From the NCBI GenBank assembly GCA_017457155.1, contig JAFTHZ010000006.1, forward strand, positions 98,820-162,819: a stretch of 64,000 nucleotides of DNA. Direction: 5' to 3'. Under the pieces are notes generated by a model. It was not told the origin of the DNA, ran no database searches, and was given only the letters and a program-made list of their open reading frames with translations. This stretch comes from Ruminococcus sp. Lineage in GTDB: Bacteria > Bacillota > Clostridia > Oscillospirales > Acutalibacteraceae. Below, one piece after another: positions 1 to 8,713 of the stretch. A program made the translations under genes and the position numbers. How positions within the stretch are numbered: the first letter of the stretch is position 1; each line of letters starts with the position of its first letter.

Positions 1-331
1 TCTCTTCCTTAGGCATCTTTCTGAGCTTCAGACCGAAAGCCATATTGTCATATACGGACATATGAGGATACAGAGCATAGTTCTGGAAAACCATTGCGAT
101 GTCTCTATCCTTGGGAGCAACGTCGTTACAGAGCTGGTCACCAATGTAAAGCTCGCCCTTGGAAATATCCTCAAGACCTGCGATCATACGCAGGGTTGTG
201 GACTTACCACAGCCTGAGGGACCAACCAGGATGATAAACTCCTTGTCAGCAATCTCCAAGTTAAAGTCTGTTACAGCAGTAACGCCGCCGTCATAGATTT
301 TGTACACATGTCTGAGTGATACATTTGCCAT
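1..331 (-). CDS. ABC transporter ATP-binding protein, MsmK/UgpC type (C-terminus outside window)
   Basis: ATPase of a carbohydrate-type ABC importer; it hydrolyses ATP at the inner face of the membrane and is often shared by several sugar permeases. The visible 110 residues begin [11 protein letters not shown] and hold the Walker A motif GPSGCGKST (about residues 37-45) and the Q-loop [13 protein letters not shown] (about 80-92), the characteristic wording of MsmK/UgpC/MalK ATPases. The start at 331 follows a GGAGGT site. The signature motif, Walker B and the regulatory OB domain lie outside the window. No permease or binding protein is visible beside it, so the substrate cannot be named. Confidence 0.93.
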   Translation of the reverse strand, partial: MANVSLRHVYKIYDGGVTAVTDFNLEIADKEFIILVGPSGCGKSTTLRMIAGLEDISKGELYIGDQLCNDVAPKDRDIAMVFQNYALYPHMSVYDNMAFGLKLRKMPKEE

Positions 332-396
332 TATAAAATACCTCCATATAGATAAAAAGCTACACTTTTTTCAGATTAGTATTTAATCTACATAAT

Positions 397-425
397 AATA
401 TACCACTTTTTATCTCACTTCACAA
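397..425 (-). promoter_or_regulatory. Sigma-A type promoter of the MsmK-like gene
   Basis: Read on the minus strand: -35 TTGTGA, 17-bp spacer, -10 TATATT, about 65 nt before the start codon. Inferred from consensus only. Confidence 0.55.
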
Positions 426-577
426 TTAATGTTTTCACTAAATATTCAGCCAATATTTTAGGTAAAACGAACATAAAGAAAAATATTAACCAAATGGAAG
501 GCTCGTTTTTTGGTGATTTGGCATATATCTATGGTTCAGGCGAAGAACCACTTACAAGATGATGTGGAGAGGATTAA

Positions 578-1087
578 TCAGCCCGTCAAACTCTCAAGAG
601 AAGCTGGATACTCAAAGTCTGTCAGATACGCCTCCACCACCCTGCCCTTATAGACGGTGATGACCCCGAAACTGTCAGAAGTCTCCTCATCCCCCACAAG
701 CCTCAGGATATACTGCTGTGCCTGCTCTCCTGCGTAGTCAGAGCTTTTTAGTCCCATCTGCTCCTGAACATGGCGAAACTGCGCCGACACATACTCATCC
801 TCGGGGATACGGACAGACCTGTCAGACAGGCTCTGCGCCTTGTATCCGAACTGTAAAAAGAAATCCTCCCGCAGGGCCTGACTATCCGCCGCGAGAGAAT
901 ACTCCCCCACACCCTCGGCAAAAGCGGTGTCAGGCACGGGGGAACAGCTGACCAAGATAGTCATAACCGCTCCGCCCACAGCGAGTATCCCCGCAACGAT
1001 CCTGATTATTATTTTTTTCCTGTTTACAGGCTTTTTCTCCTTCTCGTGGGAGGACCGCCGCTTCCTGCTTATTGTAAAGAAAAACAA
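578..1087 (-). CDS. Small membrane-anchored protein, DUF4830-like
   Basis: 169 residues. A basic N-terminus (residues 1-25) is followed by one membrane segment (about 26-47) and an exported domain. The domain pattern (a long helix, then YILRLVGDEE and VITVYKGRVVEAYL) resembles DUF4830 proteins of Firmicutes; the function is unknown. The start is TTG at 1087, chosen because GAGGTG lies 7 nt upstream. It follows the Nudix gene by 55 nt on the same strand and may share its transcript. The DUF assignment is from memory of the family pattern and is moderately sure. Confidence 0.7.
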   Translation of the reverse strand: MFFFTISRKRRSSHEKEKKPVNRKKIIIRIVAGILAVGGAVMTILVSCSPVPDTAFAEGVGEYSLAADSQALREDFFLQFGYKAQSLSDRSVRIPEDEYVSAQFRHVQEQMGLKSSDYAGEQAQQYILRLVGDEETSDSFGVITVYKGRVVEAYLTDFEYPASLESLTG

Positions 1088-1142
1088 ATTCGCTCACCTC
1101 ATAGATTAATATGAGACAAGCGAATGACTTTAGAATAATATA

Positions 1143-1637
1143 TTAAATTGTATCCTCAAAATCGTTGGTGACAATATGCTCAACACCCCGGGGAAGGTCT
1201 CTGAGCTTCTCTGCATAGAAAGTGGGATAAACCTGCATGTCACTCAGCTTATCTATCTTCACCCAGTGCATATGTTCAACTCCTGCTGAGCATACACTCT
1301 CCACCGATATCTCCTGTCTGCCCATAGGCTTCATCAGAAAGAACAGGGATATCTCGTGGACCTTCTTGCCTACCGCAACAACATCATCCTCAAAGAAATT
1401 CTCATGCACAAAGAGGAGTCTGTCCGCAACATATCTTATGCCCGTCTCCTCAAAAACTTCTCTCTCCACCGCCTGCTGCGCAGTTTCGCCAAGATGCACC
1501 CCACCGCCTACGCTATAATAGTAGTCGGCGGCATCGCATTTTGCAAGGAGCACATATCCGTCCTCGATTATGACAGCTCCCACACGATAGTGAAACCTAT
1601 TGCCCAGCACGTCAAATTTGCAATCATTGATTTCCAT
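1143..1637 (-). CDS. Nudix hydrolase
   Basis: Hydrolyses a nucleoside diphosphate linked to some other moiety; the substrate is unknown. The complete Nudix box (G-x5-E-x7-REUxEExGU) is at about residues 44-67, with VEREVFEETGI as the metal-binding helix. The start was set at 1637 because AAGGAG lies 6 nt before it; an in-frame upstream ATG at 1658 would overlap the HAD gene and has no ribosome site. The HAD gene ends 13 nt upstream, so the two are almost certainly co-transcribed. A housekeeping or damaged-nucleotide role is likely. Confidence 0.9.
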   Translation of the reverse strand: MEINDCKFDVLGNRFHYRVGAVIIEDGYVLLAKCDAADYYYSVGGGVHLGETAQQAVEREVFEETGIRYVADRLLFVHENFFEDDVVAVGKKVHEISLFFLMKPMGRQEISVESVCSAGVEHMHWVKIDKLSDMQVYPTFYAEKLRDLPRGVEHIVTNDFEDTI

Positions 1638-1650
1638 ATAATTCTCCTTA

Positions 1651-2307
1651 TTATTCAAAAAGCAGAGCCATCAGCTGCGAAACATCATCAGCAAAGAGGG
1701 TGGCACCCTCTGCCTCCATCATATCTTTTCTGCCGTATCCGTATGTAACTCCGATAAAGTCCACATTATTGTATACTGCACCCTTTGCATCAAAGAAAGT
1801 GTCTCCTATCATCACTACCCTGTCGCCCTTGACAGCGCCCAGAGTCTGCATGGCATAGGGAATGATATCTTCCTTCTCGCGGCGCTTGCCTGTGCCGTCA
1901 GACCCGCACAGCGCATCAAAATATCCTAAAATATCAAGGAATGCACAAACCTTGTCCACAGACCCCTGAAACTTTGATGAGCAGACCGCCACCTTTGCGT
2001 TGCTGTCTCTGAGCTTTGAGAGCATCTCAGGGATCCCCTCAAAGAGACGGTTGCGGCACTCGCCCTCGGTATCGTATATCTTCAGATAATAGCTGAGGGC
2101 ATACTTTGCCTCATCCTCCGAAAGTCCGCACAAACCCATGAAAGTCTTGATAAGCGGAGGACCGATGTATCTGCTGTAGTCAGACAGGTCGGGCACCTCC
2201 TTGCCCATATGCTGAAGGGTCAGTTCGATGCAACGTCTGATGCCCGGGGCGCTGGCAGATAGTGTGCCGTCCAGATCAAAGAGAACATAATCATATCTGC
2301 ATTTCAT
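1651..2307 (-). CDS. HAD-family phosphatase (phosphoglycolate phosphatase-like)
   Basis: Cytosolic haloacid-dehalogenase phosphatase with motif I FDLDGTLS near residue 10 (nucleophile Asp), a motif II region VAVCSSKF, and motif IV VMIGDTFFDAKGA with its metal-binding Asp residues. The helical cap insertion after motif I and the overall length (218 aa) fit the Gph/PpaX/PhnX-like subgroup; the substrate is not fixed by sequence. ATG at 2307 was preferred over an in-frame TTG at 2331: GGGAAG lies 10 nt before the ATG and nothing precedes the TTG. It heads a short minus-strand cluster with the Nudix gene. Confidence 0.88.
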   Translation of the reverse strand: MKCRYDYVLFDLDGTLSASAPGIRRCIELTLQHMGKEVPDLSDYSRYIGPPLIKTFMGLCGLSEDEAKYALSYYLKIYDTEGECRNRLFEGIPEMLSKLRDSNAKVAVCSSKFQGSVDKVCAFLDILGYFDALCGSDGTGKRREKEDIIPYAMQTLGAVKGDRVVMIGDTFFDAKGAVYNNVDFIGVTYGYGRKDMMEAEGATLFADDVSQLMALLFE

Positions 2308-2338
2308 AGTATACCAACTTCCCGTCCGCAAAGCGGAC

Positions 2339-2396
2339 TTGTATAATCATTATAATTATGATAATATATATTAATATATTTTCGCTTAACTTTCAA
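2339..2396. promoter_or_regulatory. Overlapping divergent promoters between HAD and DUF1624 genes
   Basis: Plus strand: TTGTAT (2339-2344), 17 bp, TAATAT (2362-2367). Minus strand: TTGAAA (2391-2396), 17 bp, TAATAT (2368-2373). The two -10 boxes abut, so the divergent genes may compete for polymerase. A perfect 6-bp hairpin (GTCCGC/GCGGAC, 2325-2339) lies beside them. Confidence 0.45.
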
Positions 2397-2421
2397 CCCA
2401 AAAGCAGAGAGAGGTGATATT

Positions 2422-3183
2422 TTGGCTGAAAAAAAACGCATCCACACCCTGGACGAAATCCGAGGCTTCTGTGTATTCTGTATGGTGTTTGACCACGGAC
2501 TTTTCACCCTGGGATATATGTTCGGCCATCCCTTCAGCGCAAAACTGTTCGACTTCTTCACACACATAAGCCCCGCCTTTGCGGTGGCCTTCATACTGAT
2601 GTGCGGTATCTCCTGCACACTCAGCCGAAACAACACCCTTCGCGGAGCGAAAATGCTGGGCGCCGCCATGGTGGTGACCATAGTCTCCATAATCATTATG
2701 CCCGATGCTCCCATTATTTTCGGTATTCTGCACCTGCTGGGAGTGTGCGTAATGCTGTACGAACCCCTCAAGGGGATTCTGGACAAGACTCCCATCATCG
2801 CAGGCATACTCGTATGCACAGCCCTGTTTCTGCTGACCTACTCGGTAGAGATGGGAAATCTGGGATTCGGACCTTTTCAGAAACCCCTGCCCAAAGACCT
2901 GTACACAGGAGACCTGATGATTCTGGGATTTCGCAATCCCTGGCACGGCTACTCAGACTACTTCCCTCTGCTACCCTGGATGTTCCCCTTCTTCGCCGGA
3001 GCCCTCATAGGAAAGCGCATCAGGGACGGAAAGGTCCCCAAGTGTTTCTACAAACCCCGCATTCCCTTCCTCTCCATGCTGGGACAAAACGCATTTTTCG
3101 TATATCTTGCTCATCAGCCTCTGGCCTACGGAGTGTTCTACATTATATATCTGCTCTCAGGTAGTCCCGAGGTTCTGATTTAG
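2422..3183 (+). CDS. DUF1624-type membrane acyltransferase-like protein
   Basis: 253-residue integral membrane protein with about seven hydrophobic segments. The opening KKRIHTLDEIRGFCVFCMVFDH and the later PLLPWMFPFFAGALIGK match the DUF1624 / heparan-alpha-glucosaminide N-acetyltransferase-like superfamily, which moves acyl groups across the membrane; the substrate here is unknown. Start is TTG at 2422 behind GAGAGGTGAT. It is transcribed divergently from the HAD gene and ends at a strong terminator shared with the convergent lipoprotein gene. Monocistronic. Confidence 0.85.
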   Translation: MAEKKRIHTLDEIRGFCVFCMVFDHGLFTLGYMFGHPFSAKLFDFFTHISPAFAVAFILMCGISCTLSRNNTLRGAKMLGAAMVVTIVSIIIMPDAPIIFGILHLLGVCVMLYEPLKGILDKTPIIAGILVCTALFLLTYSVEMGNLGFGPFQKPLPKDLYTGDLMILGFRNPWHGYSDYFPLLPWMFPFFAGALIGKRIRDGKVPKCFYKPRIPFLSMLGQNAFFVYLAHQPLAYGVFYIIYLLSGSPEVLI

Positions 3184-3203
3184 CACATTGTGAATAAAAC
3201 CAA

Positions 3204-3238
3204 AGAAAGCGCAAAGCCCCAAGGGCTCTGCGCTTTCT
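3204..3238. terminator. Bidirectional intrinsic terminator
   Basis: Arms AGAAAGCGCA/TGCGCTTTCT, one A-C mismatch, then AGCCC/GGGCT around a CAA loop, with T-rich flanks on both strands. It separates the convergent genes ending at 3183 and 3257. Confidence 0.85.
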
Positions 3239-3256
3239 GTTATTTATGACTGCTGG

Positions 3257-4183
3257 TTACTGCTCCAGCTCAACCTCGACCAGTTCTGTGTTCTCGCCTG
3301 AGTTGAGTACGGAGCCTCTGGTAATCTCGAAAGCCATCTCAAGACTCTCAAACTCGGTGATTCCGTTCTCTGCCAGATTGTCCTCATACAGAGAAACCTC
3401 AGATATCATACGTTTGCCTGTATATACAAACTCGCCGAAGGTAGCATCCACCTCGATTCCGTTCACACGGACCTCGGTATCCTGCACGTAGATTATCTCG
3501 TCGGATTCGTTCTTGATGAAGATAATGGGATAATACTCTGTATCGCCGTCGTAGGTATTGTCGGTGACAAAAAGTCTCTGGAATACGATCTTCACTCCGT
3601 CCTGATCATAGATAACAGATCCGCTCTCGTCGTAGGAGTAGTCAAAGCCCTCTGCGGCAGAAGTCTTGATCTCGATCATATCAGTATCACCATCTACCAT
3701 ATAGTCATCGGTATAATAACTGAAACGTGCCTCTATGTCTGCAATCACATCGATCCCGTCATCCTGAAGCCACTTTTTTCTGAAGAAAAGTCTTCCGTCA
3801 ACCTGCTCGCCGCTTGCAACATCCTCTGCCATAAGACCCTCCACAACAAAGTCGTTGACGGTGGTATCGTATGCAAGGAAAGACAGGTCTGTGTCTGTGT
3901 TGTTCTCGATACGCAGGTTCAGGTTAACGTATGTATCATCATAGGTCAGGCTCAGGGCTGTGATCTTGATGTTGTTCTCGTCATATAGCACAGTCTCCTC
4001 AATGGTGGCCTCCTGTGACTCCTCAGGAGCAGTTGTCTCCACCTGAGCATCGGACTCACCTGCTGCCTGTGTGGCAGACTGAGAATCCTCAGAAGCCTTG
4101 GTTTCTTCTCCGTTGTCATCTCCACAGGCTGCAAAAGGCAGAACCATCATAAGAGCCATGAGCAAACAAAGTAATTTTTTCAT
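3257..4183 (-). CDS. Lipoprotein of unknown function
   Basis: 308 residues. Starts MKKLLCLLMALMM and has a lipobox LPFAAC with the modified Cys at residue 20, followed by an acidic, Thr/Ser/Glu-rich linker (about 21-60) typical of surface lipoproteins. The rest contains beta-strand-like stretches (ALSLTYDDTYVNLNLRIEN, VIYDQDGVKIVFQRLFV) that suggest two immunoglobulin-like or DUF4352-like domains; no catalytic motif is seen. The start at 4183 is fixed by GAGGAGG 10 nt upstream; the open frame extends upstream but without a ribosome site. It has its own promoter at 4215-4243. Confidence 0.88.
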   Translation of the reverse strand: MKKLLCLLMALMMVLPFAACGDDNGEETKASEDSQSATQAAGESDAQVETTAPEESQEATIEETVLYDENNIKITALSLTYDDTYVNLNLRIENNTDTDLSFLAYDTTVNDFVVEGLMAEDVASGEQVDGRLFFRKKWLQDDGIDVIADIEARFSYYTDDYMVDGDTDMIEIKTSAAEGFDYSYDESGSVIYDQDGVKIVFQRLFVTDNTYDGDTEYYPIIFIKNESDEIIYVQDTEVRVNGIEVDATFGEFVYTGKRMISEVSLYEDNLAENGITEFESLEMAFEITRGSVLNSGENTELVEVELEQ

Positions 4184-4214
4184 AAAAATTTCCTCCTCGC
4201 AGAAATATAGGATA

Positions 4215-4243
4215 ATTATATCACTCCATTTTTTACTATTCAA
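4215..4243 (-). promoter_or_regulatory. Promoter of the 3257-4183 lipoprotein
   Basis: Minus strand TTGAAT, 17-bp spacer, TATAAT, ending about 30 nt before the ATG. Confidence 0.75.
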
Positions 4244-4286
4244 GAAAAAGTTGAGACCCACAGAGGAAAAAATCTCAAGTTAATTA

Positions 4287-4315
4287 TTGAACAGCAGAGG
4301 TTTTTGTGATAGAAT
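4287..4315 (+). promoter_or_regulatory. Promoter of ychF
   Basis: TTGAAC, 17-bp spacer, TAGAAT. It leaves an untranslated leader of about 85 nt in which no known riboswitch is seen. Confidence 0.65.
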
Positions 4316-4408
4316 TATCAAAGCTATGACAAAAAAACCTGAAGCTGAATTTTCAACCTGTCCCATACAACCTGTGTGTGACAGTATCAATAAAGGAGTT
4401 TTTATCTG

Positions 4409-5503
4409 ATGAAACTTGGTATCGTAGGTCTGCCCAATGTAGGCAAGAGCACACTCTTCAATGCTATCACAAACGCAGGCGCCCAGTCTGCCAACTATCC
4501 TTTCTGTACAATCGAGCCCAACGTAGGCGTAGTCGCTGTTCCTGACAAGCGACTGGACAAGCTGGCTGAAATGTACGACCCCGACAAGTACACCCCCGCA
4601 ACCATCGAGTTTGTTGATATTGCAGGACTGGTAAAGGGTGCTTCCCGAGGCGAGGGTCTGGGCAACAAGTTCCTCTCAAACATCCGCGAGTGTGACGCCA
4701 TTGTACACGTTGTCCGCTGCTTTGAGGATAACGACATCATCCATGTTGAGGGCAGCGTTGATCCTATACGCGACATCGAGACCATCGACCTGGAGCTGAT
4801 TCTCTCTGATGCAGAGATGGTAACAAGAAGAATCGACAAGGCCCAGAAGATGGTCAAGGCTGACAAGAAATATCAGGCAGAGGTTGACTTCTGGAAGAGA
4901 GTCTCTGCAGAGCTCAACGAGGGCCGCTCCGCCCGCTCTGTAGAGTGCACCGAGGAGGAGGCAGAGCTTCTGGCTACCGCCGCCCTGCTCACAAACAAGC
5001 CTATCATCTATGCTGCAAATATGAGCGAAGAGGACTTTGCTGCAGGAATCGAGAACAACGAAGGACTCAAGAAAGTCAGAGAAATCGCCAAAGCAGAGAA
5101 CGCCGCCGTGCTTCCCATCTGTGCCAGAACCGAGGCTGACATCGCAGAGATGGACAAAGAAGACAAGGAGATGTTCCTTGCTGACATGGGACTGGAGCAG
5201 TCGGGTCTTGACAGACTTATCAACGAGTGCTACGCCCTGCTGGGACTTATCTCGTTCCTCACTGCAGGCAAGCAGGAGGTTCGTGCCTGGACAATCAAGA
5301 AGGGCACCAAGGCTCCCGGCGCCGCAGGCAAGATCCACACCGACTTTGAGCGTGGTTTCATCCGCGCAGAGGTTATTGCATACGACGACCTGATGGAGTG
5401 CGGTTCAATGACCGCCGCCAAGGAGAAGGGTCTTGTCCGCAGCGAGGGTAAAGAGTATGTTATGAAGGACGGAGACGTTGTACTCTTCCGCTTCAATGTA
5501 TAA
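4409..5503 (+). CDS. ychF: Redox-regulated ribosome-binding ATPase YchF
   Basis: 364 residues, the usual length of the universally conserved YchF/OLA1 family of Obg-like P-loop NTPases, which bind ribosomes and prefer ATP to GTP. Seen: P-loop GLPNVGKST (residues 7-15), switch region [10 protein letters not shown]3 [10 protein letters not shown], the coiled-coil insertion around residues 130-190, and the C-terminal TGS domain ([22 protein letters not shown]). Start follows AAAGGAG. Single gene with its own promoter and a strong terminator. Near certain. Confidence 0.98.
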   Translation: MKLGIVGLPNVGKSTLFNAITNAGAQSANYPFCTIEPNVGVVAVPDKRLDKLAEMYDPDKYTPATIEFVDIAGLVKGASRGEGLGNKFLSNIRECDAIVHVVRCFEDNDIIHVEGSVDPIRDIETIDLELILSDAEMVTRRIDKAQKMVKADKKYQAEVDFWKRVSAELNEGRSARSVECTEEEAELLATAALLTNKPIIYAANMSEEDFAAGIENNEGLKKVREIAKAENAAVLPICARTEADIAEMDKEDKEMFLADMGLEQSGLDRLINECYALLGLISFLTAGKQEVRAWTIKKGTKAPGAAGKIHTDFERGFIRAEVIAYDDLMECGSMTAAKEKGLVRSEGKEYVMKDGDVVLFRFNV

Positions 5504-5532
5504 GGAACAAATCAATAGTATATTATAGAAAT

Positions 5533-5570
5533 AGCAGGTACTGTATAATACAGTGCCTGCTACTTTTATT
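5533..5570 (+). terminator. Intrinsic terminator after ychF
   Basis: Arms AGCAGG/CCTGCT and ACTGTA/TACAGT separated by a T-G pair, followed by a T-rich run. Confidence 0.85.
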
Positions 5571-5600
5571 TTTGTATTTAATATGGTCTGTTGCCACCTG

Positions 5601-5693
5601 TTATTCCAGGATCCCTGCCGGGTACTTCTGGACAGCGGTGGCATCGTTGATATTAAAAGTTCCATCGTCATTAAAGCCAGATATAGTTTCACC
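5601..5693 (-). pseudogene. Fragment of a type I dockerin domain
   Basis: Read on the minus strand, an open frame ends ISGFNDDGTFNINDATAVQK, then YPAGILE and a stop at 5601. This matches the second F-hand repeat of a cellulosomal dockerin (N-x-D-D-G-x-x-N-I-N-D-A-T, then Q-K-Y). The first repeat, an ATG and a ribosome site are all missing, and upstream residues do not look like a protein. Best read as a decayed C-terminal end of a dockerin-bearing enzyme or scaffold protein. The position between a terminator of ychF and that of the minus-strand operon suggests a deletion scar. Confidence 0.6.
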
Positions 5694-5738
5694 TGCGCTT
5701 ATAGAGGAGATGTTCACCCGAAGAGTCAGTACACAAAG

Positions 5739-5768
5739 CAGCCGTGTACCCCGAGGATACACGGCTGC
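5739..5768 (-). terminator. Hairpin at the end of the GntR/ABC operon
   Basis: Perfect 11-bp arms GCAGCCGTGTA/TACACGGCTGC with a 9-nt loop. The downstream minus strand is only weakly T-rich, so termination strength is uncertain. Confidence 0.6.
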
Positions 5769-5811
5769 GCCTTGCTCTATACTATATATATTATATTACA
5801 CTGCATGAGAC

Positions 5812-6789
5812 TTACAGAAGTACTGTAAATAGTCCGATGCAGGCTGTCATAACAACCACTGAGCCTATTATCATGATGATGAATGCACGGTTGTATTTCT
5901 TGTCCTTGCTTATGATGAGCATAACTGTGCTGAACACAAGCAGACCGAAGGGAACGATTCCGAACACTATTGTACAGAATACAGTTGCAAAGGTTGTGTT
6001 GACCTCGTCGGTCACCAGCCATTCCAGCTCATCCTCGGGCATAGTGTCATAGTACTCTATGACACTATTATAGAGCGCTTCATCCTCCAGCTTGTAGAGG
6101 GTGACCTCTTTCTCGGTACTCAAGTCGAACTCACTCTCGCTGTAGAAGTACGAAATATCATAGTCATCGTACCAGATAAGATACAGATCATCGGTATAGA
6201 GATCACGGAGAATCGTGCCGCACTCAAAGTTGTACACTCCCAGAGGATCCTTTACGTACAGATAGTAAACATCGCAATCCGCAATAATTACTTCCTCGTT
6301 AGTTGTTGTGGATGACTCACGCCAACTCTCTATTTCTTCACCGTCAAACTCAAAATTCTGCTCATAATCATAGTAGCTGTTTGTAAGGTATTGTTCAGCC
6401 TCGCCATTTGCAAGCTCTTTGTACTTTTCAAGGTAGGACTCCTCTATGTAAATCACGGTTCTTGAGAAAGAGAAGTTTACAAAAACCTCAACCTCTATGG
6501 CAGGGTTATTGCCGTCCTCGTAGAAGTATACCCCCGAGCCATCGTATCTGTCCTCGGTCTCGTCATCCTCAAACTCCAGTCGCTCGTACTCCTGCACATC
6601 ATCTGTGTATGAATAGATATACTCAGGACAGGACTCCAGGGGATAGTAGACCTGGTCGCCATGAGTAATGTACTTGCCTCGCTCGCCCATTACCCACTCA
6701 TCGTCAAACGCTCCGACGCTCACAATAGTAGAACAAAGTGAGGTCAGAAGCAACATAACTGTCAAAAATGATACTAAAAATTTCTTCAT
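5812..6789 (-). CDS. Secreted/membrane protein of the GntR-ABC operon, unknown function
   Basis: 325 residues. Cleavable-looking signal peptide (MKKFLVSFLTVMLLLTSLCS, residues 1-20), a very acidic Tyr-rich extracytoplasmic part (about 30-255, many D/E/Y), and two C-terminal membrane segments (about 263-290 and 300-325). No family recognised. ATG at 6789 was chosen because AAGGAGGT precedes it; this ribosome site lies within the end of the permease gene. As last gene of a YtrA-like operon it may be an accessory or sensor subunit of the transporter; that is inference. Confidence 0.85.
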   Translation of the reverse strand: MKKFLVSFLTVMLLLTSLCSTIVSVGAFDDEWVMGERGKYITHGDQVYYPLESCPEYIYSYTDDVQEYERLEFEDDETEDRYDGSGVYFYEDGNNPAIEVEVFVNFSFSRTVIYIEESYLEKYKELANGEAEQYLTNSYYDYEQNFEFDGEEIESWRESSTTTNEEVIIADCDVYYLYVKDPLGVYNFECGTILRDLYTDDLYLIWYDDYDISYFYSESEFDLSTEKEVTLYKLEDEALYNSVIEYYDTMPEDELEWLVTDEVNTTFATVFCTIVFGIVPFGLLVFSTVMLIISKDKKYNRAFIIMIIGSVVVMTACIGLFTVLL

Positions 6790-6802
6790 ATTCCCCACCT
6801 CC

Positions 6803-7630
6803 TTACTCAAGGTTCAGTCGCTTATCCAACAGGTAAAGCATAAACAGATACATTGCACTGATTGCAAGCACAATAAGTCCCAGGGTTCCCACCATCAGAA
6901 GCAGGACTGCCAGCTTGGCCTCTTCTGCCGGCAACTGTGACACAAGGCTGAAGACTGTGTAAATTCCGCCGTACGCCATAATCTGCAGGCCAAAGGAAAG
7001 AATCATATTGATTCCATAGTAAAGACCGATTGCCATAAGCACCTTGTGCTTCTTTGCGATAACAGCCGCTAGGGTCACACAAACAAAGATGAACAGCGCC
7101 TGAACAACCGTGCTCAGAGAAATTATCAGGATAGCAAGCAGGGTGTAGGGTATTCCGTATGCACCAAACACCTTGTATATTTCGCCTATAATATCAAAGA
7201 ACTTCTCCCACATATTCGGGTTGAGAAAATCCTCGGGAATACCAACGCTCAACATCACAAAGGCGTTGAAGATGGTCACAAGCAAGGCCGCAAAGCTGAA
7301 AAGGAAGGTGGTGGCCACCTTGGAATCCAGCAAAGAGGTCTTCTTAACAGGGAGAGTAAAGGTCAGGTATCCTTCATCTGTGAAGAAATGTTTATAATAC
7401 CTGACAATCACAAGTATCAGGGTGAAGAAAGGCAGAAGGGTTATTCCGATAATGGCAAAAATAAGACCAATGGAGGCCAGCACCTTAATAACCTCATACT
7501 CGGTATAATCGATATCGACAATCTGTATGCACACTCCGCCCATAACAGCTATGAACAGAGACGCCACCGCGCCTATCCACCAATATTTGAATACGGCACG
7601 GGTGTCATACTTCAGAAGTTTTGCGAACAT
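6803..7630 (-). CDS. ABC-2 type permease
   Basis: 275 residues with about six transmembrane helices spread over the whole length (for example IGAVASLFIAVMGGV, LIFAIIGITLLPFFTLILVIV, LGLIVLAISAMYLFMLYLL), the usual design of a half-size ABC-2 permease. It overlaps the 3' end of the ATPase gene by 19 nt, indicating translational coupling. Together they form an exporter-type system like Bacillus YtrBCDEF or bacitracin/lantibiotic self-protection transporters. Substrate unknown. Confidence 0.87.
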   Translation of the reverse strand: MFAKLLKYDTRAVFKYWWIGAVASLFIAVMGGVCIQIVDIDYTEYEVIKVLASIGLIFAIIGITLLPFFTLILVIVRYYKHFFTDEGYLTFTLPVKKTSLLDSKVATTFLFSFAALLVTIFNAFVMLSVGIPEDFLNPNMWEKFFDIIGEIYKVFGAYGIPYTLLAILIISLSTVVQALFIFVCVTLAAVIAKKHKVLMAIGLYYGINMILSFGLQIMAYGGIYTVFSLVSQLPAEEAKLAVLLLMVGTLGLIVLAISAMYLFMLYLLDKRLNLE

Positions 7631-8325
7631 CTGAACACCTCCCTGAAATATTCATCAAGTGAGCAGGAGTTCTCCATTCTGACCTGCTCCACAGATCCCT
7701 GCTTCATTACATATCCGCCGTAGCTGATAAACATAAAGTCATCCAGCACCTGCTCCACATCACTGATAAGATGGGTTGTGATGATTATGGTGGAGTCGGG
7801 GTTATAGTTGCCCACGATGGTGCTGAGAATGTACTCTCTCGCTGCAGGGTCAACACCTGCAATAGGCTCATCAAGAAGATACAGCTTGGCATTACGAGAC
7901 ATAACCAGTATCAGCTGAACCTTCTCTTTTGTGCCCTTTGAGAGGGTCTTGAGCTTTGCCTTGGGGTCAATGTTCAGGTCCTTGAGCAAGCGGTAAGCCT
8001 TATCTTTGTCAAAGTCCTGATAGAACTCTGCAAAGTAGCTCACAAGCTCCTCCACCCTCATCCATGCATTGAAGTATGTCCGCTCGGGCAGATAGGACAC
8101 CAGCGCCTTGGTCTGCTCGCCCACAGGCTTGCCGTCTACAAATACCTCTCCCTCATTAGGCTGAAGTATGCCGGCAATAATCTTGATAAGCGTGGATTTT
8201 CCGCAGCCGTTGGGACCCAGAAGTCCCACGATACGTCCTCCCGGAACCTGAATATTCAGTCCGTTGAGTACATTGTAGCCTTTCTTGTATGCCTTGGTAA
8301 GATTGCGACATTCAAGAACACTCAT
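7612..8325 (-). CDS. ABC transporter ATP-binding protein (YtrB/YxlF-like)
   Basis: 237 residues. Walker A GLLGPNGCGKST (about residues 34-45), variant signature TLSKGTKEKVQ (S-K-G-T in place of SGGQ, common in this subfamily), Walker B with catalytic Glu YLLDEPIAGVD, and switch His in TTHLISDVEQV. It overlaps the regulator gene by 4 nt (ATGA) and the permease by 19 nt. Powers the membrane permease encoded downstream. Regulated by the GntR protein. Confidence 0.95.
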   Translation of the reverse strand: MSVLECRNLTKAYKKGYNVLNGLNIQVPGGRIVGLLGPNGCGKSTLIKIIAGILQPNEGEVFVDGKPVGEQTKALVSYLPERTYFNAWMRVEELVSYFAEFYQDFDKDKAYRLLKDLNIDPKAKLKTLSKGTKEKVQLILVMSRNAKLYLLDEPIAGVDPAAREYILSTIVGNYNPDSTIIITTHLISDVEQVLDDFMFISYGGYVMKQGSVEQVRMENSCSLDEYFREVFRCSQNF

Positions 8326-8681
8326 ATATCTTCCTCCTTTATCATTTCAATAAGTTCATCCTTGGATATAGACAGCTGTGCTGCTCGGGATACAAACTCC
8401 CCCACCAGCTGATGAGCTGCCTCTTGCCTCGCCGCATCAATAAGCTCTGTATTGTCTGTGACGAACCTGCCTGCTGTCCCCTCCGAGTAGATGATTCCCT
8501 CGGTCTCCAGCGCCGTCAGGGCATGCTGGACGGTGTTGGGGTTAACTGCAGCCGTCAGCGCAAGTTGTCTCACAGAGGGTATCTGGGACTTGGGCGGATA
8601 TGTTCCGCGGATTATCTCAGCCCGTATTCTCTGGGCTATCTGCAAATACACAGGGGTATGCCCCGAAAAACTCCATGCCAT
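8322..8681 (-). CDS. GntR-family repressor, YtrA subfamily
   Basis: 119 residues: a full winged helix-turn-helix (YLQIAQRIRAEIIRGTYPP through PSVRQLALTAAVNPNTVQHALTALETEGIIYSEGTAG) and only a short helical C-terminus, the mark of the YtrA subgroup, which usually controls a linked ABC operon and responds to cell-wall-active compounds. First gene of the operon; start follows GAAGGAGGAG. The promoter region carries a tandem TGTACTAC repeat that is a likely autoregulatory operator. Family assignment is firm; the inducer is unknown. Confidence 0.95.
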   Translation of the reverse strand: MAWSFSGHTPVYLQIAQRIRAEIIRGTYPPKSQIPSVRQLALTAAVNPNTVQHALTALETEGIIYSEGTAGRFVTDNTELIDAARQEAAHQLVGEFVSRAAQLSISKDELIEMIKEEDI

Positions 8682-8713
8682 ATAACTCCTCCTTCTGTAA
8701 TTTTTCTTTCTGC

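Noticed and set aside
532-550. Terminator after the DUF4830-like gene
   Set aside because: Hairpin TGGTTC/GAACCA has no U-tail on the minus strand, so it was not listed.
5405-5692. 95-codon minus-strand ORF after ychF
   Set aside because: It crosses the ychF terminator and the ychF 3' end; the dockerin signal is in a different frame.
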